A DNA stretch of 64,000 bases, taken from contig NZ_CP049056.1 of assembly GCF_011044155.1 (NCBI RefSeq), positions 3,414,001 to 3,478,000 on the forward strand, in the 5' to 3' direction. The position numbers and the translations under genes are program-made. The notes under the pieces were generated by a model. That model saw nothing but the letters and a program-made list of their open reading frames with translations, did not search any database and had not been told where the DNA came from. Positions 1 through 9,055 of the stretch are shown piece by piece (position 1 is the stretch's first letter; every line of letters begins with the position of its first letter). This DNA is from Pikeienuella piscinae. GTDB lineage: Bacteria > Pseudomonadota > Alphaproteobacteria > Rhodobacterales > Rhodobacteraceae.

Positions 1-1
1 T

Positions 2-562
2 TCAGCCGTGGTTTTCCGCCGCGCGCGCCGCAGCTTTGGCCTCCAGCGCGTCGAAATCGACTTCCTCGAACGAGTGGCCGGTGGCGGCGAGGAAGGCGTG
101 AAAATGCGCGCGCGAGACCGGAAGGGTCGCCTTGTTGTGGAGCGGATGGAAATTGAGCGGCTCCAGCGCCATCATCCCGGCGTCGAGGATCAGGCTAACC
201 TTCCGCTCCCGGTCGTTCATCAGCGCGAAGGGCGTGACCGCGCCCGGTCTGACGCCGAGCGTCTCCCACAGCAGATCCGGCGGGGCGAACGAGAGGCGCC
301 GCCGCCCGATCGCCTTCTCGAGATCGGCGATCCTGATCCGTCGCTCGCCGAGGCAGGAAACGAGCGTCAGCGCGCCCTTCCTGTCCTTGAGGAAGAGATT
401 CTTCGTATGCGCGCCCGGCAGGGCGGCCTTGAGGTCGCGGCTTTCCTCCACCGTGAAGACAGCGGCATGACGGTGGAGCGGGGCGGAGATGCCGATCCTT
501 CTGAAAAATGCGAGAAGGCGGGCCTCGCTCTCGGCCTCCTCCGGGGTCGGATCGAATTCCAT
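2..562 (-). CDS. YbaK/ProX-type prolyl-tRNA editing protein
   Basis: A 186-residue protein of the YbaK/aminoacyl-tRNA deacylase family, most like the stand-alone ProXp-ala/PrdX group that hydrolyses Ala mischarged on tRNA-Pro. Visible family features are the N-terminal HRHAAVFTVEES segment, the HTKNLFLKD motif, the conserved GVRPGAVTPFALMND stretch and the NFHPLHNKAT segment near the end. I chose the ATG at 562 because a GAGGAG Shine-Dalgarno lies about 10 bases upstream; the frame could open 21 codons earlier. It is convergent with nothing visible here, as the window edge begins right after its stop. The family call is firm; the exact tRNA substrate is inferred. Confidence 0.85.
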   Translation of the reverse strand: MEFDPTPEEAESEARLLAFFRRIGISAPLHRHAAVFTVEESRDLKAALPGAHTKNLFLKDRKGALTLVSCLGERRIRIADLEKAIGRRRLSFAPPDLLWETLGVRPGAVTPFALMNDRERKVSLILDAGMMALEPLNFHPLHNKATLPVSRAHFHAFLAATGHSFEEVDFDALEAKAAARAAENHG

Positions 563-664
563 CGGCGTGCGTCTCCTCAGCTTTTCGCTCGGCTCGTCGC
601 TAGCCCGTGGAATGACGCTTGCCAAGAGCCGACGAATCCTTATAAGCCGCGTTTGTCTGATGAT

Positions 665-739
665 GCGGGCGTAGCTCAGGGGTAGAGCACAACCTTGCCA
701 AGGTTGGGGTCGTGAGTTCGAATCTCATCGCCCGCTCCA
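665..739 (+). tRNA. tRNA-Gly(GCC)
   Basis: A complete tRNA cloverleaf. The acceptor stem GCGGGCG (665-671) pairs with CGCCCGC (729-735), followed by discriminator T and an encoded CCA (737-739). The anticodon stem CAACC/GGTTG encloses anticodon GCC at 697-699. The D arm (GTAGCTCAGGGGTAGAGC) and T arm (GTTCGAATC) match the tRNA consensus. Confidence 0.97.
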
Positions 740-1166
740 GACATCTAGATCGCCCGACTGTCGAATATGTCGTTCCCCACAGTGGGGCGAGCCGAGGCGA
801 CGTTTCTGAATCTCCGGCGCCGGGACGCCTCCGTAATGTGGGGGGCGGCCGTTCGGCCAGGACCGCTATACTGGAATTCCCTTCGCGAAACGCCGCCGGT
901 CTGCCCTCCGCCAGGATCTTCCGGCCACGCCGGCGATGCTGGAGCGATCGCGGTCTCCGAAACAGCGCCCGATCCGGGGCAGGATGAGGGAACGGTCGTG
1001 AGCGATGGCGCGGATCTCATCATGGATTGAGCGTCCGCCCCGGGTCACGCATATCCTCGTCGATGGCTCCAGTGGTTTCGGCTGCGGCTTACATGAATTC
1101 AGCCATCGTCAGGTCTGGATTGACGGGCGCGGGGGGGCGCACGGCCATGAACTGGTCGCCGCTTTC
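740..1166. other. Gene-free stretch
   Basis: About 430 bases downstream of tRNA-Gly in which I see no convincing coding frame on either strand. The open frames here are short, Arg/Ala/Pro-rich and resemble non-coding frames of GC-rich DNA. One small CCCCACAGTGGGG hairpin lies near 776-788 and could act in termination of the tRNA transcript, but it has no T-tract. Confidence 0.5.
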
Positions 1167-1508
1167 TTATGCGCGACGGCGCCGACGGGCGACGGGGCCG
1201 ACGGGCGCCGCGCCCCCCTCGGCGCGGGAAAGAAATTCACGCGCGGTGGAGATCATCGCGTCAAGCCGTTCAACCTCCGCCTCTGCATCTCGGGTCGGCA
1301 TCTCGTGGTTTTCTTCGAACGCGCAATGGCCGGTCAGGTCGTCGCGATATTCTGATATGAACTTGACGAGCGGGCCGAAGGCCTTCGTCACATGATCCTT
1401 GTGAACGAGTTCGCCCCGCATGAAGGCGCGGTAGAGAATATCCGGCCAGTGGTCTCCGGGCGCGAGCGCGGTATGGTCGAGTTCGGATTGGAAATCATTT
1501 GCAATCAT
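1167..1508 (-). CDS. Hypothetical protein (113 aa)
   Basis: Not recognised. The N-terminal 85 residues are balanced and acidic, with several His residues (HTALAPGDHW, ELVHKDHV, GHCAFEENHE) and a predicted helical segment ending in AEVERLDAMISTAREFL, which looks like real protein. The last 25 residues are a low-complexity Gly/Ala/Arg tail, underlain by a GC-rich repetitive stretch near 1165-1220. It stands alone between gene-poor regions. The amphipathic helices and His/Glu content would fit a small metal or regulatory protein, but nothing in the sequence establishes this. Confidence 0.5.
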   Translation of the reverse strand: MIANDFQSELDHTALAPGDHWPDILYRAFMRGELVHKDHVTKAFGPLVKFISEYRDDLTGHCAFEENHEMPTRDAEAEVERLDAMISTAREFLSRAEGGAAPVGPVARRRRRA

Positions 1509-1900
1509 GGTGTGGCCTCAATGTTTCCATGCAGCAATCCTGATCTGGCCGGCGACCGCAACCGCGACCAAAGCTATAGATGCCGGCGTGGACAGCGACA
1601 GGACGACGCCTCCGATGGCGGCTCCGGGAGCCCGCGGATCGCGCCTTTCCGCGCGTCGAGCAGCTACATGCGCGTCCTCGCAAGCATTGAAAGCGCGCCC
1701 CCGCCGACCGGGTGGCCCGCGAGTCGCCCGAACGGCTAATCGCGGAGATCATTCTCCGCGCCGTCTGACGCCGCCGCCGGCTTCCAGGGCGCAGGATGCT
1801 CATGTACGGCGTGGGTTCTCGCGGTATGCGCCTCCAGTGGAGCCGGTTGCCCTCGGCGACGGGGGTGATGCTCTCACCGTGAAGGAAAGCTGAAGGGGGG
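1509..1900. other. Gene-poor stretch with an open minus-strand frame lacking a start
   Basis: No complete gene is visible. On the minus strand a frame stays open for about 77 codons (1748 down to the stop at 1518-1520). Its last 30 codons encode a hydrophobic segment (GGVVLSLSTPASIALVAVAVAG) followed by a short basic tail, but no ATG, GTG or TTG precedes it. It ends nine bases before the start of the 113-aa gene. This may be a decayed small membrane-protein gene or chance. Confidence 0.3.
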
Positions 1901-2797
1901 TCAGGCTTTCATTCGGCGGGCTCTCTTTGCGCGCCGCTTCAAGCGGCCTCTCTGAACCGCCAGATAGGCGAAGGCGGACAGGCGGCCGAATGCTGACTGA
2001 CCCGGCGTCAGCAGAATCGCGTTCAGATATTCCCGCGAGACACGGCGGGCCGGTCTCGCATCCGCGACCGTGTCGGGATCGAACCACTTGGCGACCTCGT
2101 CGGGCGTTCTGTTCGCGCGTTGCGAACCCTCGTCATGAAGGCGGCGCATGAACTGTGGCGCGCAATCCAGCCGGATGATCTTGCCCAGCAGCGCGCATTC
2201 GGCCAGCAGCACATAGTCCGATGCGATGTAACTGCCGATCAGCCGGGTGCGCGCAAGTTCCGTCCGGCGGAACATTCCGAAGATCGACGTGACGATGCCC
2301 AGGCCCTCCAGCACCTCATACATGCGCCTCGCCGGCGTTCCGGCCGCTGTATGCACACATGAGGGATGCTCCTGATCTATCTGGTTTCCGTGCTCGTCGA
2401 TATATCTGAACGCCGGATAGACGAGCACGGTGTCCCTGTCGGCGGCGTCAAAACCGCTCAGGCAGGTCGAAAGGAAGTCCGGCTCAAGAATGTCGTCGTG
2501 AGCCAGCCAATTGAAATGTTGCGCGCGGGCGAGGTGGAAAACGTAATTGTAATTCTTGGCCGCCCCGATGTTGCGCGGATGCCGGACATAGGTGATGCGC
2601 GAATCCCGTTCCGCGAATGCCTGGCATATTTCCGGCGTCGCGTCGGTCGAGGCGTTGTCGGAGATGATGAGTTCGAAGTCCTGGAAGCTCTGGTCCAGAA
2701 CCGACTGGATCGCCTCCTCGAGATAATTCTCGCCGTTGTAGACCGGCAGCCCGATGCTGCACCGGGGCGTATTCGCATCTGCGCCTTCGCTCGTCAT
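1901..2797 (-). CDS. Family 2 glycosyltransferase
   Basis: A 298-residue GT2 (GT-A fold) enzyme that would transfer a sugar from a nucleotide-sugar donor. The N-terminal nucleotide-binding half is clear: CSIGLPVYNGENYLEEAI at residues 13-30, the ISDNASTD motif at about 45-52, and the metal/donor-binding HDD at 100-102 in the position of the usual DXD. The C-terminal third is basic (RLKRRAKRARR) and has no transmembrane helix, so the protein is probably cytosolic or peripherally bound. It is isolated, with no other glycan gene adjacent; the acceptor cannot be predicted. Confidence 0.85.
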   Translation of the reverse strand: MTSEGADANTPRCSIGLPVYNGENYLEEAIQSVLDQSFQDFELIISDNASTDATPEICQAFAERDSRITYVRHPRNIGAAKNYNYVFHLARAQHFNWLAHDDILEPDFLSTCLSGFDAADRDTVLVYPAFRYIDEHGNQIDQEHPSCVHTAAGTPARRMYEVLEGLGIVTSIFGMFRRTELARTRLIGSYIASDYVLLAECALLGKIIRLDCAPQFMRRLHDEGSQRANRTPDEVAKWFDPDTVADARPARRVSREYLNAILLTPGQSAFGRLSAFAYLAVQRGRLKRRAKRARRMKA

Positions 2798-3062
2798 GCG
2801 TCGATTCCCCGACTCTGCGCGGGCGTTCCTCGTCTCGCCCTGCGCGCATCATGCGCACAGATCGCCCGACGATCAAACGCCGCCGAAACACGATGAAGAA
2901 CATCCGTGACGGCGCGCCTGTAGCATGGAGCGACAGCGCGCCGGTCCGCGGATTCGGCACCCGGAAGCATGGACGGGAGAGCCGGCAACGTGGAGAACCT
3001 TCGCCAGGGCGTCTTGAACGCGCCCGTCAAAACACCGCAGAAAACGGGGAAAGGATGGAAGG

Positions 3063-3137
3063 TGGTACGCCCTAGGGGAATCGAACCCCTCTTTCCAGAA
3101 TGAAAATCTGGCGTCCTAACCGATAGACGAAGGGCGC
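3063..3137 (-). tRNA. tRNA-Glu(TTC)
   Basis: A complete cloverleaf on the minus strand, starting at 3137. The anticodon stem CCAGA/TCTGG encloses loop TTTTCAT with anticodon TTC. The T arm contains GTTCGATTC flanked by GGGG/CCCC, and CCA is encoded at 3065-3063. The first acceptor pair appears to be G-T, with the remaining six pairs Watson-Crick. Confidence 0.95.
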
Positions 3138-3194
3138 ACGCCGCGCGTGTCTAATCCGGCGGCAGACGGGTTGCAAGCCGGATTCTTCATGGTT

Positions 3195-4955
3195 TCACCC
3201 GGCGGGCGCGGCGTCCTCCACCGTCAGTTTGGCCTTTCGCCTTCCGCCCCAGTCGTCGATCTCCAGCCGCCCGGCGAGATGGACCGGCGCGCCGCCGGTT
3301 CCGTCGAGGAAGGGGCCGAGCGGCCCCTCGAAGGCGCGAAAGGCGATGGCGTCGAGCCGCCCGCCCGCCGGGTCTTGAAGCGTAAGTCGGAGATGGCTTT
3401 CGCCGGCGCGCTTGGCGAAGGCGACGCGCACAGCCGGAATGGCGAAGCGCGGCGCGCGCGCCGCCTGGCCGAACGGGCCGGCGCGCTCCAGCATTTCGAC
3501 CAGATCGGGCGTCGCGGCGCCGGGCGCGACGGCGCCGTCGATACGAAGCGCGCGCGCGGCCGGTCGGGCGCCGACCGCTTTCGCCAGCTTCGCGCCGAGC
3601 GCCGCCATCGCCGCCTCGATCCCGTCCGCGGCCACCGTCAGCCCGGCCGCCATCCGGTGTCCGCCGCCCTTCAGCAGCGCGCCTTCGCGCGCCAGCGCCG
3701 CGACCGCCGCGCCGAGGTCAACGCCCTCCACCGAGCGGGCCGAACCCTTGCCCACGCCATCCGCCACGCCGATCACCACCGCCGGGCGGTCGAACCGCTC
3801 CTTCAGCCGCGCGGCGACGATGCCGACGACGCCGGGATGCCAGCCAGGCGCGGCGGCCCAGACGAGCGGCCCGTCGGCGCCGCGCGCCTCGACGTGAAGG
3901 GTCGCCGCCTCAAGCACTTCGGCCTCGATTCGCCTGCGCTCGGCGTTCAGGCGATCAAGTTCATGGGCGATCCCCGACGCCTCTTCCGCCGAAAGTGTGG
4001 AGAGAAGCCGCGCGCCGAGATCGGCCTTGCCGATGCGCCCGCCTGCGTTGACTCGAGGCCCGAGAAGATAGCCGAGATGAAAGGCGCTCGGCGGCGCGGT
4101 CAGCTTGGCGATGTCGGCGAGGGCGCGCAGACCCGGCCGCGCGCGCCCCGCCATCACCTTCAGCCCCTGTCGCACGAAGGCGCGGTTCACCCCGATCAGA
4201 GGCGCGACATCGGCGATGGTGGCGAGCGCGACGAGATCGAGCGCCGCCATCAGATCCGGCTGCGCGGCTCCGCGCGCCCTCAGCAGCCGGTTGGCGGCGA
4301 CCAGCAGGAGAAAGACCACCCCGGCGGCGCAGAGATGGCCCATGCCGCTTTCGTCGTCATGCCGGTTCGGATTCACCACGGCCGCGCATTCGGGAAGCGT
4401 CTCTCCCGCCAGGTGGTGATCGGCGATCATCACATCGGCCCCCGCCACGACTGCGGCGGCGACGGGCTCGTGGCTGAGCGTGCCGCAATCGACGCAGACG
4501 ATCAGGTCGTGCTCGCCGGCGAGCGCGGTCATCGCCTCGACATTCGGCCCGTAACCCTCGTCGACCCGGTCGGGAATGTAGACCGTCGCCTCGCGCCCAA
4601 GATCGCGCAGCCAACAGACGAGCAGCGCGGTGGACGACCCGCCATCGACATCGTAGTCGCCGAAGATCGCGATGCGCTGGCGGCGCGCAACCGCATCGAC
4701 GAGGCGCGCGGCGGCGCGATCCATGTCGCGGAGCGTGGACGGGTCGGGCAGCAGCGTCTTCAGCGTCGGGTCGAGATGCGCGGCCGCGCCTTCTGGCGTC
4801 ACCCCGCGAAGCGCGAGGACCCGGCCGATGATCTCCGGCGCCCCGAGCGCGCGGGTGATGGCGGCGCCCATGCGCTCCGCCTCAGCGCCGGGGCCGGTCC
4901 AGCGTCGGCCGAGGACGGAGCTTTCGACATCGAGAAAGGCCCTTTCAGTCGCCAT
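3195..4955 (-). CDS. recJ: Single-stranded-DNA exonuclease RecJ
   Basis: A 586-residue DHH-family 5'-3' single-strand exonuclease acting in recombination and mismatch repair. DHH motifs are all present: DYDVDG at residues 100-105, VDCGT at about 155-159, and the ADHH signature with catalytic D179-H180-H181. The DHHA1 domain carries the GGGHRMAAGL motif, followed by an OB-like C-terminal domain ending in KLTVEDAAPAG. I set the start at the ATG at 4955, which gives the usual N-terminus and overlaps the upstream gene by 11 bases. A longer upstream frame is just the 3' end of that gene read out of frame. It is the last gene of a minus-strand operon. Confidence 0.95.
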   Translation of the reverse strand: MATERAFLDVESSVLGRRWTGPGAEAERMGAAITRALGAPEIIGRVLALRGVTPEGAAAHLDPTLKTLLPDPSTLRDMDRAAARLVDAVARRQRIAIFGDYDVDGGSSTALLVCWLRDLGREATVYIPDRVDEGYGPNVEAMTALAGEHDLIVCVDCGTLSHEPVAAAVVAGADVMIADHHLAGETLPECAAVVNPNRHDDESGMGHLCAAGVVFLLLVAANRLLRARGAAQPDLMAALDLVALATIADVAPLIGVNRAFVRQGLKVMAGRARPGLRALADIAKLTAPPSAFHLGYLLGPRVNAGGRIGKADLGARLLSTLSAEEASGIAHELDRLNAERRRIEAEVLEAATLHVEARGADGPLVWAAAPGWHPGVVGIVAARLKERFDRPAVVIGVADGVGKGSARSVEGVDLGAAVAALAREGALLKGGGHRMAAGLTVAADGIEAAMAALGAKLAKAVGARPAARALRIDGAVAPGAATPDLVEMLERAGPFGQAARAPRFAIPAVRVAFAKRAGESHLRLTLQDPAGGRLDAIAFRAFEGPLGPFLDGTGGAPVHLAGRLEIDDWGGRRKAKLTVEDAAPAG

Positions 4956-5280
4956 CGCCGTCACCCGGCCCGCCTTGGCTGTCGCCGCCGGGCCCTTCCT
5001 TGCCGATATCGCGCGGGAGCCTGCGGTTCCCCGAGACCCGACGCGGAGGTCGGCCGCGAAGCGCGCGGCGCAGAAGAACGACGCCGACAAGCCAGCCGCC
5101 GGCGCAGATGACGAGCCAGACCGCCAGCGGCGTCCGGCCGGTGGCGGCGGCCCCGGAAGTCAGCGCCCAGGCCACGGCAAGAAAGCACGTCGTCCAGAGG
5201 ATCAGCCACAGGACGAGAAACGCGACGACGGCGGGCCGGGCCGGGCGGCGCGCGGTTTCTTCGCCGCGCGTCGCTTTCAC
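4945..5280 (-). CDS. Small membrane protein of the glpX-recJ operon
   Basis: A 111-residue protein with two hydrophobic helices (about 18-42, VVAFLVLWLILWTTCFLAVAWAL, and 50-70) and an acidic, Gly/Asp-rich C-terminal tail. The start overlaps the glpX stop by four bases (ATGA) and the end overlaps the recJ start by 11 bases, so it is translationally coupled on both sides. Function not recognised. The overlaps at both ends support it as a real gene. Confidence 0.75.
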   Translation of the reverse strand: MKATRGEETARRPARPAVVAFLVLWLILWTTCFLAVAWALTSGAAATGRTPLAVWLVICAGGWLVGVVLLRRALRGRPPRRVSGNRRLPRDIGKEGPGGDSQGGPGDGDGD

Positions 5281-6248
5281 GCGTCCCGCGTCCGGTACTG
5301 GAGGCGCCGCACCGACCCGGTGCGCGAGCGCATCAGGATCGTTTCGGTTTCGGTATATTCGCCGCGCCGTTTCAGCCCGGCCAGGATGGAGCCGTCGGTG
5401 ACCCCGGTCGCGGCGAAGATCACGTCCGCCGTCACCATGTCGTCGCGGCTGTATTTCCGGTTAAAATCGGTGATTCCGGCCGCCGCCGCGCGGCCCCGCT
5501 CGTCATCGTTCCGGAAGAGCAGCCGGCCCTGAATCTGCCCGCCCATGCATTTCAGCGCCGCCGCGGCGAGCACGCCCTCGGGCGCGCCCCCGGAGCCCAT
5601 GTACATGTCGATGCCGGTCTTTTCCGATTCGGCGCAGTGAATGACGCCGGCGACGTCGCCATCGGTGATCAGCCGGATCTGCACGCCGACTTCGCGCAAC
5701 TCGTTCAGCATGGCTTCGTGGCGCGGGCGCTCCAGCACGCAGACCTTGATATCCTCCGGTCCGCAGCCTTTCGCGTCCGCCAGCGCCTTCACCCGTTCGG
5801 CGACGCTCATGTCGAGATCGACCAGGCCCGGCGCGAAACCGGGGCCGATGGCGAGCTTGTCCATGTAGACGTCCGGCGCGTGCAGCATGGTTCCGCGCGG
5901 CCCCATCGCGATGACGGTCAGCGCGTTCGGCATGTCCTTCGCGGTCAGCGTCGTTCCCTCCAGCGGGTCGAGCGCGATATCGACCTCAGGACCTTTGCCG
6001 GAGCCGACCTCCTCGCCGATATAGAGCATCGGCGCCTCGTCGCGCTCACCCTCTCCGATCACCACAACGCCCTTGATGTCGAGAAGGTTGAGCTGCTCGC
6101 GCATGGCGTTGACGGCGGCCTGGTCGGCGGCCTTCTCGTCGCCCCTGCCGATCAGGCGGGCGGAGGCGATGGCCGCCGCTTCGGAAACCCGGGCGAGTCC
6201 GAGCGAGAGCATCCGGTCGGCGAATTCGGTGTGAATCTTCTGGTTCAT
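5277..6248 (-). CDS. glpX: Class II fructose-1,6-bisphosphatase
   Basis: A 323-residue GlpX-type phosphatase converting fructose 1,6-bisphosphate to fructose 6-phosphate in gluconeogenesis and the Calvin cycle. The metal-binding signature DPLEGTTLTAKD, preceded by the GEGERDEAPML segment, is intact. The C-terminal GGAPEGVLAAAALKCMGG and FRNDDE segments match the family. I chose the ATG at 6248 (MNQKIHTEF), which has an AAAGGGGA ribosome-binding site; the upstream in-frame ATG has none. It lies 104 bases downstream of hom and is coupled to the next gene. Confidence 0.95.
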   Translation of the reverse strand: MNQKIHTEFADRMLSLGLARVSEAAAIASARLIGRGDEKAADQAAVNAMREQLNLLDIKGVVVIGEGERDEAPMLYIGEEVGSGKGPEVDIALDPLEGTTLTAKDMPNALTVIAMGPRGTMLHAPDVYMDKLAIGPGFAPGLVDLDMSVAERVKALADAKGCGPEDIKVCVLERPRHEAMLNELREVGVQIRLITDGDVAGVIHCAESEKTGIDMYMGSGGAPEGVLAAAALKCMGGQIQGRLLFRNDDERGRAAAAGITDFNRKYSRDDMVTADVIFAATGVTDGSILAGLKRRGEYTETETILMRSRTGSVRRLQYRTRDA

Positions 6249-6352
6249 GCGCTCTGGTCCCCTTTCCGCATTTCGCCGCTTCATACGCGCTCGGACGCAG
6301 AGGGGTAAAGCGCGCCGGTGGAGAATCCGCCGCCGCCCCCCCGGCGCGGGCG

Positions 6353-7645
6353 TCAGAGTTGTTCGATGCGGATCGCCACCGCGGGGCCGGTTGCGACATC
6401 GCTCGTGGCGATGGTGGAGAGCGCGGCGTCGAGCCGATCGCGGTGCGTCTCGTGCGTGGTGATCAGCACGGTCGCCTCGCCGCCCTCGGCCGCGTCCGCG
6501 CTCTGGCGCATCTGGTGAATGGAGACCCCTTCGGCCCCGAGCGCCGCCGCGACCTTGGCGAGAACGCCGGATTCGTCGCGAAGCGCGAGCCGGAGATAAT
6601 AAGCGGCGGGCGCCCCTCCGGTGGCGCGCGGCGCGGCGCGCAGCTGCGCCGCGGGAATGCCGAACGCCGGCGTCCGCGCGCCCCGCGCGATGTCGATCAT
6701 GTCGGCGGCGATGGCGGAAGCGGTCGGTCCCGCTCCGGCGCCGGGCCCCTCATAGACGGTGCGGCCGGCGAAATCGCTTTCCAGCACCACCATGTTCGTT
6801 ACGCCCTCAAGCTTGCCGATCGGGCTGCCGGCGGGGGTCAGGCAGGGCTGCATTCGCTGCTCAAGCCCGTCCCCATGCATCCGGGCAACGCCGAGCAGCT
6901 TGATCCGGTAGCCCATCTCGGCGGCATGGGCGATATCCGCGAGCCTGACCTGATCGATCCCCTCGGTCTTCACCCCGTCGAAATCGACGCGGGTTCCAAA
7001 GGCGAGCGCGGCCATGAGCGCGAGCTTGTGCGCCGCGTCCGTCCCGCCGACATCGAATGACGGGTCGGCCTCCGCGTAGCCAAGGCGCTGCGCGTCCTCC
7101 AGCACTTCGGCATAGGGTTCGCCCCCCGCCTCCATTCTTGTCAGGATGTAATTGCAGGTGCCGTTCAGGACGCCCATCAGCCGGGTGATCCGGTTGCCGG
7201 CCATGCCCTCGCCGAGCGCCTTGACGCAGGGGATGCCGCCGGCGACCGCGGCCTCGAACCGGAGCGCGGCGCCTGACGCCTCGGCCGCTTCGGCCAGCGC
7301 CTGCCCGTGATGCGCCAGCATCGCCTTGTTCGCGGTGACGACATGCTTGCCGGCGCCGAGCGCGGCCTCGGTCGCCGCCTTGGCCGGGCCGTCCTCTCCG
7401 CCCATCGCCTCGACCACCAGATCGACATCGTCGCGCCGGGCGAGGGCGACCGGGTCGTCCTCCCATGCAAACGCGGAGAGATCGACGCCGCGCTCGCGCG
7501 TCCGGTTGCGGGCGGAGACAGCCGCAACGACAAGCGGGCGCCCGGCCCGTCTTGTGATTAGCGCGGCATTGGTCTCAAGCAGCTTCAGAACGCCGCCGCC
7601 AACCGTGCCGAGGCCGATGATTCCGATGCGCAGAGGGTCGGTCAT
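6353..7645 (-). CDS. hom: Homoserine dehydrogenase
   Basis: A 430-residue NAD(P)-dependent enzyme that reduces aspartate semialdehyde to homoserine, the branch point to threonine and methionine. The Rossmann motif GIIGLGTVGGG is at residues 7-17. The catalytic-domain GGIPCVKALGEG and NGTCNYILTRM signatures follow. A C-terminal ACT domain (YYLRLALRDESGVLAKVAAALG onward) suggests feedback control by threonine. The start is the ATG at 7645; the upstream extension of the frame is Arg-rich and not family-like. It follows the aminotransferase gene after 73 bases on the same strand. Confidence 0.95.
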   Translation of the reverse strand: MTDPLRIGIIGLGTVGGGVLKLLETNAALITRRAGRPLVVAAVSARNRTRERGVDLSAFAWEDDPVALARRDDVDLVVEAMGGEDGPAKAATEAALGAGKHVVTANKAMLAHHGQALAEAAEASGAALRFEAAVAGGIPCVKALGEGMAGNRITRLMGVLNGTCNYILTRMEAGGEPYAEVLEDAQRLGYAEADPSFDVGGTDAAHKLALMAALAFGTRVDFDGVKTEGIDQVRLADIAHAAEMGYRIKLLGVARMHGDGLEQRMQPCLTPAGSPIGKLEGVTNMVVLESDFAGRTVYEGPGAGAGPTASAIAADMIDIARGARTPAFGIPAAQLRAAPRATGGAPAAYYLRLALRDESGVLAKVAAALGAEGVSIHQMRQSADAAEGGEATVLITTHETHRDRLDAALSTIATSDVATGPAVAIRIEQL

Positions 7646-7718
7646 GCCGGGATTCGCCTTCGATCGTTTGAACGCCGCCCTCTTGCGACAAAACCTCGTC
7701 CGGAGCAACGTGGGCGGG

Positions 7719-8939
7719 TCAGCCGGGTGCGGCGGCCATGATCTCATCAGCCTTCGCCAGAACCTTTCTGACGCCGCGCGCGGCCTGGCGGATCCGCTGT
7801 TCGTTCTCCACCAATCCGAGGCGCACATACCCCTCGCCATATTCGCCGAAACCGACGCCGGGTGAGACTGCGACGCCCGCTTCCTTCAGGAGGAGCTTGG
7901 AAAAACCCATTGAGCCGAGCTTCCTGAAAGCCGGCGGCGTCGGCGCCCAGGCGAACATCGTTGCGGGAGGCGCGGGAATCTCCCACCCCGCCTGCGCCAT
8001 CGCCGAGACCAGCGTGTCGCGCCGGGCGCGATAGACGCCCCTGATCTCCTCGACGCAGTCCTGCGGGCCATTCAGCGCCGCCGTCGCCGCGACCTGCACC
8101 GGAGTGAAGGCGCCGTAATCGAGATAGGATTTGATCCGCGTGAGCGCGCCGATCAGCCGCGCGTTGCCCTGCGCGAAGCCGATGCGCCAACCCGGCATCG
8201 AATAAGTCTTGGAGAGAGAGGTGAACTCGACCGCGATCTCCTTCGCGCCTTCGACCTGAAGGATCGAGGGCGGCGGGTTTCCATCGAAGTAGATTTCCGC
8301 ATAGGCGAGATCGGAGAGCAGCCAGATTTCGTGCTTGCGGGCGAGCGCGATCAGTTCGCGGTAGAACTCCAGATCGCAGACCTGCGCGGTCGGGTTCGAG
8401 GGAAAGTTGACGATGATCGCCGTCGGCTTCGGAACCGAATGCACGACGGCGCGCTCGAGCGCCTTGAGGTAGGATTCGGGTTCGAACCGCCCTTCGGTCA
8501 GCGCCGGAATATGCCGAAGCGCGGCGCCGGCGATCATGAATCCGTAGGGGTGGATCGGGTAGGACGGATTCGGCGAGAGAATCACGTCGCCAGGCGCAGT
8601 GATCGCCATGGCGAGATTCGCCAGCCCCTCCTTCGAGCCGAGCGTTGCGATCACTTCCGTCTCCGGGTCCAGCTTTACGCCGAACCGCCGCTCGTAATAG
8701 GCCGCCTCGGCGCGGCGAAGCCCGGCGATGCCCTTCGAGGCGGAGTAACGGTGGGTGCGGGGTTTTCGCACCGTTTCGACCAGCTTGGCCACGATGTGGG
8801 CGGGGGTGTCCATGTCCGGATTGCCCATGCCGAAATCGATGATGTCGACGCCCTTGGCGCGGTATTCCGCCTTCAGCCGGTTGACCTCCGCGAATACATA
8901 AGGCGGGAGGCGTCTAATACGGTGAAATTCGTCGGTCAT
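7719..8939 (-). CDS. Class I/II aminotransferase (AlaC-like)
   Basis: A 406-residue PLP enzyme of the fold-type I aspartate aminotransferase family, closest by eye to the AlaC / LL-diaminopimelate aminotransferase-like group. The PLP lysine is K244 in SLSKTYSMPGWR, with FGMGNPDMDTP near residue 36 and the NFPSNPTAQV loop at 178-187. Its place directly before hom suggests a role in amino-acid supply, transferring amino groups to pyruvate or a related keto acid. The family is certain; the substrate is inferred. Confidence 0.85.
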   Translation of the reverse strand: MTDEFHRIRRLPPYVFAEVNRLKAEYRAKGVDIIDFGMGNPDMDTPAHIVAKLVETVRKPRTHRYSASKGIAGLRRAEAAYYERRFGVKLDPETEVIATLGSKEGLANLAMAITAPGDVILSPNPSYPIHPYGFMIAGAALRHIPALTEGRFEPESYLKALERAVVHSVPKPTAIIVNFPSNPTAQVCDLEFYRELIALARKHEIWLLSDLAYAEIYFDGNPPPSILQVEGAKEIAVEFTSLSKTYSMPGWRIGFAQGNARLIGALTRIKSYLDYGAFTPVQVAATAALNGPQDCVEEIRGVYRARRDTLVSAMAQAGWEIPAPPATMFAWAPTPPAFRKLGSMGFSKLLLKEAGVAVSPGVGFGEYGEGYVRLGLVENEQRIRQAARGVRKVLAKADEIMAAAPG

Positions 8940-9055
8940 GGCGCGCGTTTTCTCCAGCGGGCCTCGGGAATAGCGCCGCTGCGCGCCGCCGGCAAGAACC
9001 AGCGGCGCGCGGCCGGAAGAAGCGGATGTGGGAGAGGGGAAAGGCAGGCGCGCGC

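Noticed and set aside
3147-5111. 654-codon open frame on the plus strand
   Set aside because: Antisense of recJ. It is Arg/Ala/Gly-rich with no domain, as expected for a non-coding frame of GC-rich DNA.
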